From Arthrobacter sp. FW306-2-2C-D06B (GTDB lineage Bacteria > Actinomycetota > Actinomycetes > Actinomycetales > Micrococcaceae): a DNA stretch of 64,000 bases. Where the stretch lies: contig NZ_CP084560.1 of assembly GCF_021789175.1 (NCBI RefSeq), positions 124,001-188,000 on the forward strand, read 5' to 3'. Both the position numbers and the translations under genes were made by a program. The notes beneath the pieces are model-generated. The model was not told the origin of the DNA and did no database searches. It worked only from the letters and a program-made list of their open reading frames with translations. How positions within the stretch are numbered: position 1 is the first letter of the stretch; every line of letters begins with the position of its first letter. Positions 8,584 through 16,940 of the stretch are shown piece by piece.

Positions 8584-8910
8584 GTTCCTTTCATGCCGTC
8601 GTCGGCTGCTCGGGTTTTTCCTGGCGGATGGCTCCAATCCGGGCCGGACGCGTCCGCTATGAGTTCAAACTATCGGCAGGTGATTTCGGAGGTTTGTGCA
8701 CCTCGTTTCGATCCTGTTAAGCGCTGGCCCGGGACCCTGCCTCCGGCGTGGTCCCGGGCTGCGATAAACTTGGTATCTTGGCTGGCGCGCAAATCGTGCC
8801 GCTCCCTGAGTTGGCCCCCGGCCGGCACGGGGCCAGTATCCAGCCTCCATCCCACGTTCGGCCCGTCGTTCCAATGCGGGCAACGCCCAGATCGCAGCGA
8901 AAGTAGCACC
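8584..8910 (+). promoter_or_regulatory. 327-bp gene-free leader upstream of prfC with a 10-bp hairpin
   Basis: No convincing gene. It holds a 10-bp inverted repeat, GCCCGGGACC (8727-8736) with its complement at 8750-8759, followed at once by a -10-like TAAACT (8764-8769) and a ~130-nt untranslated leader to the prfC GTG. A palindrome CGGACGCGTCCG lies near 8644. The prfC frame stays open through this region, but no conserved RF3 extension exists. Confidence 0.35.
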
Positions 8911-10524
8911 GTGTCCCAAGAAGTCCTGAGCCCCGCCCGAGTCCAGGAAATTCACCATGAGGCCTCCCGGCGTCGGACTTTCGCGGTCATTTCGCACCCT
9001 GACGCCGGCAAGTCCACGCTCACGGAAGCCCTCGCCCTGCACGCCAAGGTCATCGGCACCGCCGGTGCGTCCAGCGGCAAGGCCAACCGCAAGGAAACTG
9101 TTTCCGACTGGATGCAGATGGAAAAGGACCGCGGTATTTCCATCAGCTCCGCGGCATTGCAGTTCTCCTACCGGGACACCGTGATCAACCTGCTGGACAC
9201 CCCGGGCCACGCCGATTTCTCCGAGGACACCTACCGCGTCCTGGCCGCCGTCGACTGCGCAGTGATGCTGGTGGATGCCGCCAAGGGCCTGGAAACGCAG
9301 ACCATGAAGCTCTTCGAGGTCTGCAAGCAGCGGAACCTTCCGATCATCACGGTCATCAACAAATGGGACCGCCCGGGCCTCGACGCCCTCGCGCTGATGG
9401 ACGAGATCACGGAACGCACCGGACTCCAGCCGATGCCCTTGACGTGGGCCGTGGGCATTTCCGGCGACTTCCGTGGGGTCTGGGACCTGCGCAACGACCG
9501 CTTCGCGCGGTTCGCGCGCAACAATGCCGGTGCCAACATCGCCATCACCGAGTACTTCACTCCGGAGGAAGCAGCCGAAACCCAGGGCAACAACTGGAGC
9601 GACGCCGTCGACGAAGCCGGACTCGTGATCGAATCGAACCTCGAGTTCAACGTTGAGAGCTTCCACGCCGGAACGGCAACACCTATCCTCTTCAGTTCGG
9701 CGGCCCTGAACTTCGGGGTCAAGGAAATCCTTGACGCCCTGGTGGACTTCGCGCCTCCGGCCGCACCCCGCCCCGACGTCGACGGCGAGCCCCGTTCGGT
9801 AGACGCTCCCTTCGCGGGGTTCGTCTTCAAGGTCCAGGCAGGTATGAACAAGGCCCACCGCGACCACGTCGCGTTCATCCGCGTGTGCTCCGGCGTCTTC
9901 GAGCGCGGCATGGTCGTCACGCAGACCCGCACCGGAAAGTCCTTCGCCACGAAGTACGCCCAGCAGGTGTTCGGGCGCGAACGCGAAGTCATCGACGAGG
10001 CCTATCCAGGCGACGTCGTTGGCCTGGTCAACGCGTCCTCGCTGCGCGTAGGGGACAGCCTGTTCCTCGACCAGCCCGTGGAATTCCCCGCCATTCCGCT
10101 CTTTGCCCCCGAGCATTTCCAGGTGGCCCGGTCCCAGGATCCCAGCCGGTTCAAGCAGTTCCGCCGCGGCATTGAGCAGCTTGAGCACGAAGGCGTCATC
10201 CAGGTACTCCGTTCCGACGTCCGGGGCGACCAGGCACCTGTGCTCGCGGCTGTCGGTCCCATGCAGTTCGAGGTTGTGGAAGACCGCATGGCCCACGACT
10301 TCAACGCCCCGATGCGCCTGGAGCGCCTTCCGTACTCGATGGCAAGGATCTCGACCGCGGAGGCCATGCCGGCGCTCGCCAACGTCCCGGGCGCAGAGGT
10401 GCTGCTGAGGTCCGACGGCGAATACCTCGCGTTGTTCAACGATGTCTGGGCACTGCGCCGGATCGAGAAGAACCACCCGAAGCTGACGCTGGTCCCGATC
10501 GGCACGCACAACCCGGCAAAATAG
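8911..10524 (+). CDS. prfC: Peptide chain release factor 3 (RF3 GTPase)
   Basis: 537 aa translation GTPase that recycles RF1/RF2 from the ribosome. SHPDAGKST (about 28-36) is the P-loop, DTPGH is G3, NKWD is G4, and the segment MEKDRGISISSAALQF is the RF3/EF-G switch I. Domain II and the RF3-specific C-terminal domain are complete. The GTG at 8911 gives the usual RF3 start (VSQEVLSPARVQEIHHEASRRRTFAVISHPDAGK); the frame is open 106 codons further upstream but without family similarity. Confidence 0.95.
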   Translation: MSQEVLSPARVQEIHHEASRRRTFAVISHPDAGKSTLTEALALHAKVIGTAGASSGKANRKETVSDWMQMEKDRGISISSAALQFSYRDTVINLLDTPGHADFSEDTYRVLAAVDCAVMLVDAAKGLETQTMKLFEVCKQRNLPIITVINKWDRPGLDALALMDEITERTGLQPMPLTWAVGISGDFRGVWDLRNDRFARFARNNAGANIAITEYFTPEEAAETQGNNWSDAVDEAGLVIESNLEFNVESFHAGTATPILFSSAALNFGVKEILDALVDFAPPAAPRPDVDGEPRSVDAPFAGFVFKVQAGMNKAHRDHVAFIRVCSGVFERGMVVTQTRTGKSFATKYAQQVFGREREVIDEAYPGDVVGLVNASSLRVGDSLFLDQPVEFPAIPLFAPEHFQVARSQDPSRFKQFRRGIEQLEHEGVIQVLRSDVRGDQAPVLAAVGPMQFEVVEDRMAHDFNAPMRLERLPYSMARISTAEAMPALANVPGAEVLLRSDGEYLALFNDVWALRRIEKNHPKLTLVPIGTHNPAK

Positions 10525-10532
10525 TATTCCCC

Positions 10533-10612
10533 TGGACATGCCCCTCGCATGAGCTGAGGGCTGGACATAGTACTGTTATGTCCAGCCCTTGGCTCGAACG
10601 GGGGGCATGTCC
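10533..10612. terminator. Nested palindromes between prfC and a convergent gene, probable two-way terminator
   Basis: The inner arms AGGGCTGGACATA (10557-10569) and its exact complement (10577-10589) enclose a 7-nt loop. The outer arms GGACATGCCCC (10533-10543) and GGGGCATGTCC (10602-10612) pair around them. GGACAT or its complement thus occurs four times. Position between convergent genes suggests bidirectional termination. Confidence 0.6.
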
Positions 10613-10640
10613 GGTGGGGAGCGTGGGCTTGGGGGAGTGG

Positions 10641-11264
10641 TCAGTAGCTCACTTGGCGTTCGAGCTTGTTTCCCAGTCCCAGCATGGCGAGGCTCACCGC
10701 GAGGAATCCTATGGAGATCGCGACGGCGAAGACCGCCACCCCGCCCCAACCGCCCGCGCGCATAGGGTCGATGAACCAGTAGGCGTACCAGTTGACGAAA
10801 GAGCCCCGGATCAGGCTGTAGACGAGATACGCAACGGGGTAGAGCAGCCAGTACCAGAGGTGCTTGATGGTCAGCCTGGAGCGCGGAGGCTGGAACAGCC
10901 AATCGGCCACCATGACAACCGGCATCAGGTAGTGGACCACGAAGTTGACCCAGGGGAGCAGGGAGCCGAGGTCCTGCCCCGCCAGGAGTGCGCCGAAGAC
11001 GAGTCCCACGACGGCCATGGCGATCGTCGCAGTGCCCCGGGTGGCGTCGTCGAGCTCGCTCGGCCGTTTGCCAACCAGCACGCGGTAGCCGCTGATCAGC
11101 AGCACCACGGACGCGAAGATGTTGGACAGGTTGGTGAAGTAGCTGAAGAAGTTCCATGGATCGAAGCCCAGACCGATGTGGACCGTGAGCTGCGTCCCGA
11201 CCGCAACAAGGGTCAAGAGGCCAAAGAAGAGGCGTCCCCCAATGAGCACATTTCTTTTTGTCAT
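10641..11264 (-). CDS. Pr6Pr-type multi-pass membrane protein
   Basis: 207 aa with six predicted membrane helices. FSYFTNLSNIFASVVLLISG and LPWVNFVVHYLMPVVMVADWLFQPP match the conserved pattern of the Pr6Pr (FAR-17a/AIG1-like) family; the biochemical role in bacteria is unknown. The ATG at 11264 begins a short basic leader (MTKRN) before helix 1; the Shine-Dalgarno is weak and upstream in-frame codons exist to 11309. Confidence 0.75.
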   Translation of the reverse strand: MTKRNVLIGGRLFFGLLTLVAVGTQLTVHIGLGFDPWNFFSYFTNLSNIFASVVLLISGYRVLVGKRPSELDDATRGTATIAMAVVGLVFGALLAGQDLGSLLPWVNFVVHYLMPVVMVADWLFQPPRSRLTIKHLWYWLLYPVAYLVYSLIRGSFVNWYAYWFIDPMRAGGWGGVAVFAVAISIGFLAVSLAMLGLGNKLERQVSY

Positions 11265-11328
11265 GGGGATAATTTTCCGGTGGGCGAGTCCAACCCATGC
11301 CCCCGACACTCCGAAGCCAAGCCGCCCG

Positions 11329-12702
11329 CTAGGTGATCAGCAACTCCAAGGCCTCGGCCAGGTGTGCCACTTCGCGGACCGAGAAACCCTCCGGGACGGG
11401 GCCCGGTCCGTTGGGACTCGCCGGCACCACGGCGTGGGTGAACCCAAGCCGCTGCGCCTCGTGGATGCGCTGGTTGATCCCGGGCACCGGACGGACCTCG
11501 CCGGCCAGGCCAACCTCGCCGAAGGCAATGAGCCGCTGCGGCAGTGCCTTGCGCGCCTTTGCCGAGGCCACGGCAAGCGCCACAGCCAGGTCGGTGGCCG
11601 GTTCGCTCAATTTCACTCCTCCGACAGTGGCTACGTAAGAGTCGTCCTTGTGCAGGATGCAGCCAGCGCGCTGTTGGAGCACGGCCAGGAGCATGGCCAC
11701 GCGCGAGCTGTCCAGTCCGCTCGTGGCCCTGCGGGGTTGTGAGCTGGTACTTTCGGCCAGGAGGGACTGCACCTCGGCCAGCAGCGGGCGCCGGCCTTCC
11801 ATGGTCACCGTGATGCAGGTGCCGGACACCGGCTCGCGGGTCCGCGATACAAAAAGGCCGCTGGGATCGGCGAGGCCTTCGATACCGGCCTCATTGAGGT
11901 CGAAACAGCCGACGTCGTCCGTGGCCCCGTAGCGGTTCTTAACCGCGCGCAACAAGCGCAAGCGCGAATGGCGCTCGCCTTCGAACTGGCACACAACGTC
12001 CACCAAGTGCTCCAAAAGACGCGGACCGGCAATAGAGCCGTCCTTGGTCACGTGGCCAACCAGCAGCGTGGTCATGTTGCGGCGCTTCGCGGCGGCGATG
12101 ATGGAAGCCGCGACTTCCCGGACCTGAGAGACTCCGCCAGCGCTGCCTTCGACATCGGCGCTGCTGAGGGTCTGCACCGAGTCCACAATCAGCAGCTTCG
12201 GCTCAAGCTTCTCCACTTGCCCCAGCGCCTGCCCGAGGTCCGTCTCCGCCGAGAGGTAGAGGGTATGCGCGACCGCGTCGATCCGCTCCGCACGGAGCTT
12301 GACCTGAGCCGCCGATTCCTCGCCCGTAACGTACAGGACGTCCTGCCCAGTGCGGGCGAATTTCGCGGCGACATCCAGGAGGAGGGTGGATTTCCCGACG
12401 CCGGGTTCCCCGGCGAGCAGGATCACCGCGCCGGGAACCAGCCCTCCGCCCAGGACGCGATCCAGTTCGTCGACGCCGGTAGGCAGGAATGCGGCCGTGG
12501 TGCCGTCTACCTCGGCAATCCGGCGGGCCGGCTCCAAAACTGTTGTGGCCGCCGTCGTACGCGCAACCGTGACGCCTGTTTCCTCCACGGTGCCCCACGC
12601 CTGGCACTCACCGCAGCGCCCCACCCACTTGACCGTGGTCCACCCGCATTCGGCACATTTGTACGCGGGCGTCTTGGAGGTGCGTGCGGTCTTGGAAGCC
12701 AT
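11329..12702 (-). CDS. radA: DNA repair protein RadA (Sms)
   Basis: 457 aa. Cys16, 19, 30 and 33 form the N-terminal C4 zinc finger; GEPGVGKST (98-106) is Walker A; KNRYG near residue 258 is the RadA-specific motif (usually KNRFG); the C-terminal ~170 residues are the Lon-protease-like domain. RadA is a branch-migration helicase acting in recombination. The start at 12702 has TAGCCT (12715-12710 on the minus strand) 7 nt upstream and no Shine-Dalgarno, so the mRNA is probably leaderless. Confidence 0.95.
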   Translation of the reverse strand: MASKTARTSKTPAYKCAECGWTTVKWVGRCGECQAWGTVEETGVTVARTTAATTVLEPARRIAEVDGTTAAFLPTGVDELDRVLGGGLVPGAVILLAGEPGVGKSTLLLDVAAKFARTGQDVLYVTGEESAAQVKLRAERIDAVAHTLYLSAETDLGQALGQVEKLEPKLLIVDSVQTLSSADVEGSAGGVSQVREVAASIIAAAKRRNMTTLLVGHVTKDGSIAGPRLLEHLVDVVCQFEGERHSRLRLLRAVKNRYGATDDVGCFDLNEAGIEGLADPSGLFVSRTREPVSGTCITVTMEGRRPLLAEVQSLLAESTSSQPRRATSGLDSSRVAMLLAVLQQRAGCILHKDDSYVATVGGVKLSEPATDLAVALAVASAKARKALPQRLIAFGEVGLAGEVRPVPGINQRIHEAQRLGFTHAVVPASPNGPGPVPEGFSVREVAHLAEALELLIT

Positions 12703-12743
12703 GCCTACAAGGCTAGTGGAGGGGTAGGACAGTCAAGTGCGCC

Positions 12744-13874
12744 TCACTGCAGGGGAGGAAGAACGTCGCGTGCTTCCCGCGGGTCCATGCCCGCGGCCTC
12801 GAGCAAGTCCACCATGAGCGGGCGGAAGAGCATCACCACGGTTTCGCCCTCAAGCTTCTGGACGTGCAGCATTTTGGGGTGCAACCGGGTGGCAATGTCG
12901 GCCAGGTCCTGGCGCGCACCGCGCAGGTGGGCGCGGCGGGCGCCGTCGTGCACCTCCGCGAGACCGAGCGACAGTTCTTCGACCGCGGCGGAAGTGTCCT
13001 GAAGGACCTCAGCAATGCTGTCCGTCGCCTCATCCGTCAATGCCGCATGGTTGATGGCGCTCGTGAGCCTCCGCGCGAACACCCGGCCGTTGCGAAGGGC
13101 GAGGTCGATCGAATCCAGCGATTCCTCGAGCATGGTGAGCTCGTCACGGTGCCGCCGGTACGCCGGGGCCAGCGTGGCCACTTCTCCGGAGGCCTTGAGG
13201 GATTGGCGCATCCGGTCCACGAGGGGCTGGCAGTTCCGCCCCCGGATGAGGGCATGCCAGGCCTGGGTCGAATCGCTGTTGATCAGGGCGTCTGCACATT
13301 CACGGAGGACCTCCGAGAGTTCGTGCAGGAGTTTGCGGACGTCCTGGCGCGGCTCCCGGCGCGGGTCCTTCGGGACCAGCATGGTGACCAGCAGTGCGAA
13401 AACCCCGCCCACTACGGCGTCGATGCTCCGCGTGAACGGCCCGCCGGCCGGCGCAGGCAGCAAGACCACGAGAAGCGATTGCAGGCCCAGTTGGGTGGTG
13501 AAGATGGAGCCACCGTCCAGGAAACGTGCCAACAGGATGGAGAAAAGAAGGACGACGGCGGCCTGCCAGATCCCTGAACCCAGCCAGTGAAGGAGCAGGT
13601 CACCCACGACGATCCCGAGGGTGCAGCCGAAACCGACTTCCACCACTCGGCGAAGCCGTGGATCCCGCGAGAAGCCGAGCGCGATCAGTGACGAGGTCGC
13701 AGCGAAAAGGGGACCTGAGTGCCCCAGGATATATTCAGCGAACGCGTAGGCGCCCACGGCGCACACGGTCATCTGGACCGCCGGAAGCAACGAGTTCCGG
13801 CTGCGGACGAGGCCGGTGCGCAGCCGCGCCCGCAGGAATTTCCTGCTTGCTGAAAGTCCTTGGGGGGCGGTCAT
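12744..13874 (-). CDS. FUSC-family membrane protein (aromatic acid exporter-like)
   Basis: 376 aa. Five or six hydrophobic helices span residues ~30-175, followed by a helical cytoplasmic domain rich in Arg, Glu and Leu. This half-size architecture is seen in actinobacterial FUSC proteins distantly related to AaeB/FusC exporters; the substrate is unknown. TAGACT (13886-13881, minus strand) lies 6 nt before the ATG, indicating a leaderless transcript. The left copy of the 32-bp direct repeat (13888-13919) begins one base beyond that -10 box, in the position of the promoter's upstream part. Confidence 0.8.
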   Translation of the reverse strand: MTAPQGLSASRKFLRARLRTGLVRSRNSLLPAVQMTVCAVGAYAFAEYILGHSGPLFAATSSLIALGFSRDPRLRRVVEVGFGCTLGIVVGDLLLHWLGSGIWQAAVVLLFSILLARFLDGGSIFTTQLGLQSLLVVLLPAPAGGPFTRSIDAVVGGVFALLVTMLVPKDPRREPRQDVRKLLHELSEVLRECADALINSDSTQAWHALIRGRNCQPLVDRMRQSLKASGEVATLAPAYRRHRDELTMLEESLDSIDLALRNGRVFARRLTSAINHAALTDEATDSIAEVLQDTSAAVEELSLGLAEVHDGARRAHLRGARQDLADIATRLHPKMLHVQKLEGETVVMLFRPLMVDLLEAAGMDPREARDVLPPLQ

Positions 13875-13887
13875 GGCTCAAGTCTAT

Positions 13888-13919
13888 TCAGGAGAGGCTT
13901 ACGGGGTGCGGGTCGCTGA
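13888..13919. repeat. Left copy of a 32-bp perfect direct repeat
   Basis: The 32 bases starting TCAGGAGAGGCTTACGG are repeated exactly at 14481-14512, 593 bp away. The two copies bound the secreted-protein gene and a TnpB-like remnant. This copy coincides with the upstream promoter region of the FUSC gene. Confidence 0.9.
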
Positions 13920-13942
13920 GTTTCAACCAGGCTTCTCGCGGT

Positions 13943-13978
13943 GCTTCCGGCCCTGACGAAGTCACCAGGGCCGGAAGC
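13943..13978 (-). terminator. Terminator of the small secreted-protein gene
   Basis: GCTTCCGGCCCTG (13943-13955) and its perfect complement (13966-13978) form a 13-bp stem with a 10-nt loop, 30 bp past the stop of the gene at 14008-14334. Confidence 0.7.
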
Positions 13979-14007
13979 GAAGCACTACGTGTTTGTGAGC
14001 GTCTAAT

Positions 14008-14334
14008 TTAGTAGTCGCAACCTCTGTTAAAGGAGTTGATGCTCCCGTCAACAACGCTTAGCCAAGCTGATCCGTAACTGCTCGGTCCCCAAAGCACCGT
14101 GAAGCCGTTGGCATATGCGGCCGCATAGTTGCTCGGGTTGTAGTAATTTGCTCGGACGTAGCCATTTGCCGAGACGCTGATCCAAGAGTTGTATCCGCCG
14201 CAATTGAGTGGGCCGAAGTAGTTGACCCGAATCTCCTCGGCGTTCGACGCGGGTGGCGCTGCCAGCATCAATCCAGCCGTCGCAAGCAGCGCTGCAGCGA
14301 ATCGGGTGCCCTTGCTTTTTCTCGACAGTTTCAT
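14008..14334 (-). CDS. Small secreted protein of unknown function (108 aa)
   Basis: A classical signal peptide (MKLSRKSKGTRFAAALLATAGLMLAAPPASNAEE, cleavage after about residue 32) leads to a ~75-residue mature protein rich in Tyr, Asn, Ser and Gly with only two cysteines, one near each end (PLNCGG, NRGCDY), which could form one disulfide. The composition suggests a small beta-rich exported protein, such as a bacteriocin or surface factor, but no family is recognised; I compared it by eye with lactococcin 972 and it does not match. GGGGA precedes the ATG. The gene is visibly less GC-rich than its neighbours and lies between 32-bp direct repeats. Confidence 0.7.
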   Translation of the reverse strand: MKLSRKSKGTRFAAALLATAGLMLAAPPASNAEEIRVNYFGPLNCGGYNSWISVSANGYVRANYYNPSNYAAAYANGFTVLWGPSSYGSAWLSVVDGSINSFNRGCDY

Positions 14335-14335
14335 T

Positions 14336-14491
14336 TCATCCCCATTTCAATATATCCAGATTGCCTGGACTTACCTGTCGGCGCTGGTGCGCCCGCCTCA
14401 ATGATGCACGCGAGAACTTGCCAACTAGGCCGCCGGCAAGGAAGGCTTCACCGAGTATTTTGGCTGCGTTAACGTCACGGTCAGGAGAGGC
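14336..14491 (-). pseudogene. Remnant resembling the C-terminus of a TnpB/IS605 OrfB protein
   Basis: Read on the minus strand from 14491, the frame gives SPDRDVNAAKILGEAFLAGG, close to the RuvC-III motif (DRDVNAARNIL) near the end of TnpB nucleases, and stops at 14336-14338 after ~50 codons. A stop codon lies just upstream and nothing else of TnpB is present. The Asp codon straddles the inner edge of the right direct repeat. This suggests the region derives from an IS200/IS605-type element; the match is short and may be chance. Confidence 0.4.
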
Positions 14492-14512
14492 TTACGGGGT
14501 GCGGGTCGCTGA
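14481..14512. repeat. Right copy of the 32-bp perfect direct repeat
   Basis: Identical to 13888-13919. Beyond it the sequence continues into the pstS leader, so the repeat marks the right border of the inserted segment. Confidence 0.9.
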
Positions 14513-14603
14513 AGGAACCGCGAAGTGAGGGGCGTCACTAAATCCCCCAGGGGGCGCCAAACGCAAGGGCGACGCTGCACATGTAAGCCAATAGTCCACA
14601 GTC

Positions 14604-14625
14604 GTTCACCTTCCGTTCACTTTGG
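14604..14625 (+). promoter_or_regulatory. PHO box upstream of pstS
   Basis: Two adjacent 11-bp direct repeats, GTTCACCTTCC and GTTCACTTTGG, match the actinobacterial PhoP box pattern (GTTCACC-type direct repeat units) known from Streptomyces. It lies 125 bp before the pstS start. The inference is induction of pstSCAB by PhoP at phosphate limitation; phoPR is not in this window. Confidence 0.8.
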
Positions 14626-14749
14626 ACCGCCGGTCCCGTTACCTGCGGCTCCTACCGTCAATAAAGGTACAAACACGTACGCATATCTTTCGTATGCCGA
14701 CTTTCTCCCTCGGCACGCATCAGAGAATCCCTGGAAGGGGTACATCCCA

Positions 14750-15868
14750 GTGAAGGCAACTCGCTTCGGCCGCAACGCGGCAATCGCGGTCCTCGCAGTC
14801 GGCGCACTTGCGCTGACCGCTTGCGGTTCGGATAACGCAACCAACGCCCCGGCGGCAACCCAGTCTTCCGCGGGCGTCAAGGTCACCGGCACCCTGACCG
14901 GCATTGGCGCCTCCTCGACCGGCGCGGCCATGGACGCTTGGAAGGCCGCATTTGCGTCCTCCAACCCCGGCGCAACCGTGCAGTACTCCCCGGATGGTTC
15001 CGGCGCGGGCCGCAAGGCAATCATCGACGGTTCGGCCCAGTTCGCCGGCTCCGACGCATACCTGACCGACGCTGAGCTCGCCAGCTCCAAGACCAAGTGC
15101 GGCACCGACGGTGCCATCAATATCCCGGTCTACATCTCCCCGATCGCTGTCGCCTTCAACATCCCCAACGTCAAGGACTTGAAGCTCGACGCCGACACGG
15201 TTGCGAAGATCTTCCGCGGCCAGATCACCAACTGGAACGATCCCGCTATCGCGGGCCTGAACGCCGGCGTCACGCTTCCGGACCTCAAGGTCACCCCGGT
15301 CAACCGCTCTGACGACTCTGGCACCACCCAGAACTTCACCGACTACCTGGCTGCCGCCGCTCCCTCGGTCTGGACCGACAAGGCTGCTGGAGTTTGGCCG
15401 GCATCCCTGAAGGGCGAGAACGCCAAGGGCACCTCCGGCGTCGTCAAGACCGTTACCGACACCCCGGGTGCCGTGACCTACGCCGACGACTCGTACGTCT
15501 CCGGCAAGCTTGGCACCGCTCAGATCAAGGTTGGCTCGGACTTCGTCAAGATCTCCGCTGACGCCGCAGCCAAGGCTGCCGAACTCGGCAAGCCCGTTGC
15601 TGGCCGCGCAGCCAACGACCTCTCCATCAAGCTCGACCGCACGACCACAGCTGCCGGCGTATACCCGGTTGTCCTCGTTTCCTACCACGTCGTCTGCACC
15701 ACCTACGACAAGAAGGAAACCGCTGACCTGGTCAAGGCATTCGAGAGCTACGTAGTCTCCGACGCCGGCCAGCAGGCTGCCGCCGGTGCCGCCAAGTCCG
15801 CACCGCTCTCCAAGGCTCTGCAGGACAAGGCGAAGGCCGCTGTTGACTCCATCAAGGCCAAGGCCTAA
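14750..15868 (+). CDS. pstS: Phosphate ABC transporter substrate-binding lipoprotein PstS
   Basis: 372 aa. A lipoprotein signal ends at the lipobox ALTAC (Cys24). TGIGASSTGAAMDAW and PDGSGAGRKAIIDGSAQFAGSDAYL are the phosphate-binding loops of PstS; NRSDDSGTTQNFTDYL is the second ligand loop. It captures periplasm-side phosphate for PstCAB. The GTG at 14750 starts directly at the signal peptide with GGAAGGGG upstream; the frame is open to 14525 but that part has no signal features and contains the PHO box. Confidence 0.95.
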   Translation: MKATRFGRNAAIAVLAVGALALTACGSDNATNAPAATQSSAGVKVTGTLTGIGASSTGAAMDAWKAAFASSNPGATVQYSPDGSGAGRKAIIDGSAQFAGSDAYLTDAELASSKTKCGTDGAINIPVYISPIAVAFNIPNVKDLKLDADTVAKIFRGQITNWNDPAIAGLNAGVTLPDLKVTPVNRSDDSGTTQNFTDYLAAAAPSVWTDKAAGVWPASLKGENAKGTSGVVKTVTDTPGAVTYADDSYVSGKLGTAQIKVGSDFVKISADAAAKAAELGKPVAGRAANDLSIKLDRTTTAAGVYPVVLVSYHVVCTTYDKKETADLVKAFESYVVSDAGQQAAAGAAKSAPLSKALQDKAKAAVDSIKAKA

Positions 15869-15934
15869 GGACCACAACGGAGTAGTGGTGCCGCCGACCG
15901 CGGCACCGCTACCCTGAATATCGAGGTTCCCTGT

Positions 15935-15963
15935 CCCGCGCTGGTGAAGCATCACCAGGCGGG
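15935..15963 (+). other. Hairpin between pstS and pstC, probable attenuator or mRNA stabiliser
   Basis: CCCGC plus CTGGTGA (15935-15947, one G bulged) pairs with TCACCAG plus GCGGG (15952-15963) across a 4-nt loop. Stem-loops at this place commonly leave more mRNA for the binding protein than for the permease subunits. Confidence 0.6.
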
Positions 15964-16007
15964 GCGGGGAACTTGGCCATTCTTGAACGAATCTGAAGGA
16001 TCGTGAA

Positions 16008-16940
16008 GTGACCACCAACTCCTTGACCACTTCCCAAGGTGCCGGGCGCACCGGGGACAAGGTCTTCTCCGGAGCCACCCTGGCCGCAGGATGCCTGATC
16101 CTCGTGGTCCTCTTCGGCGTCGCACTTTTCCTTGTAGTCCAGGCCATTCCGGCGCTAGTGGCTCCGGCCGCGGACATCCAAGGCGGCCACGGCTTCTTCG
16201 CTTACATCGGCCCGATCGTGGTGGGGACCCTGATTGCCGCCGTCATCGCGCTTGTGATCGCTACCCCCGTTGCCATCGGCGTCGCGCTGTTCATCTCGCA
16301 CTACGCGCCCCGCAGGCTCGCCTCCGGTCTCGGATACGTAGTTGACCTCCTGGCTGCCATTCCTTCCGTGGTTTACGGCGCATGGGGCGCCGCCTTCCTT
16401 GCCCCGCAGATTTCGCCCGCCTACACTTGGCTGGCCACCAACTTGGGGTGGTTGCCGATCTTCCAGGGGCCGGCGTCGGCTACTGGCAAAACCATCTTGA
16501 CCGCAAGCATCGTCCTCTCCGTGATGGTTCTGCCGATCATCACGTCCCTGGCGCGTGAAATCTTCCTGCAGACCCCGAAGCTCCACGAGGAAGCCGCTCT
16601 GGCCCTCGGAGCGACCCGCTGGGAAATGATCAAGATGGCTGTCCTGCCGTTCGGCCGGCCGGGCATCGTCAGCGCCATCATGCTGGGCCTCGGCCGCGCT
16701 CTCGGCGAGACCATGGCTGTAGCGCTGGTGCTGTCCTCCGGCGTATTGACCGCGAGCCTGATCCAGTCCGGCAACCAGACCATTGCCGCCGAGATCGCCT
16801 TGAACTTCCCTGAAGCCAGCGGGGTCAAGGTCAATACTTTGATCGCTGCCGGATTGGTATTGTTCGTCATCACCCTGGGTGTCAACATGGTTGCACGCTG
16901 GATCATCACCAGGCACAAAGAATTCTCGGGAGCCAACTAA
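16008..16940 (+). CDS. pstC: Phosphate ABC transporter permease PstC
   Basis: 310 aa with six membrane helices. The EAALALGATRWEMIKMAVLPFGRPGI segment is the EAA loop that contacts PstB. It forms the channel with PstA. GTG start at 16008; the stop TAA shares a base with the pstA ATG, so the two are translationally coupled. Confidence 0.95.
   Translation: MTTNSLTTSQGAGRTGDKVFSGATLAAGCLILVVLFGVALFLVVQAIPALVAPAADIQGGHGFFAYIGPIVVGTLIAAVIALVIATPVAIGVALFISHYAPRRLASGLGYVVDLLAAIPSVVYGAWGAAFLAPQISPAYTWLATNLGWLPIFQGPASATGKTILTASIVLSVMVLPIITSLAREIFLQTPKLHEEAALALGATRWEMIKMAVLPFGRPGIVSAIMLGLGRALGETMAVALVLSSGVLTASLIQSGNQTIAAEIALNFPEASGVKVNTLIAAGLVLFVITLGVNMVARWIITRHKEFSGAN

Noticed and set aside
8593..8910. 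106-codon N-terminal extension of prfC
   Set aside because: RF3 proteins begin where the GTG at 8911 starts; the upstream stretch contains a hairpin and promoter-like hexamers and no conserved sequence.
8665..10539. 624-codon minus-strand frame opposite prfC, and a similar 485-codon frame opposite pstS/pstC (14720-16177)
   Set aside because: Both are antisense shadows of GC-rich coding sequence; the plus-strand products are well-known families and the minus frames have no start signals or recognisable domains.
14008..14334. Assignment of the small secreted protein to lactococcin 972
   Set aside because: Size and secretion fit, but the mature sequence shows none of the family's characteristic motifs.
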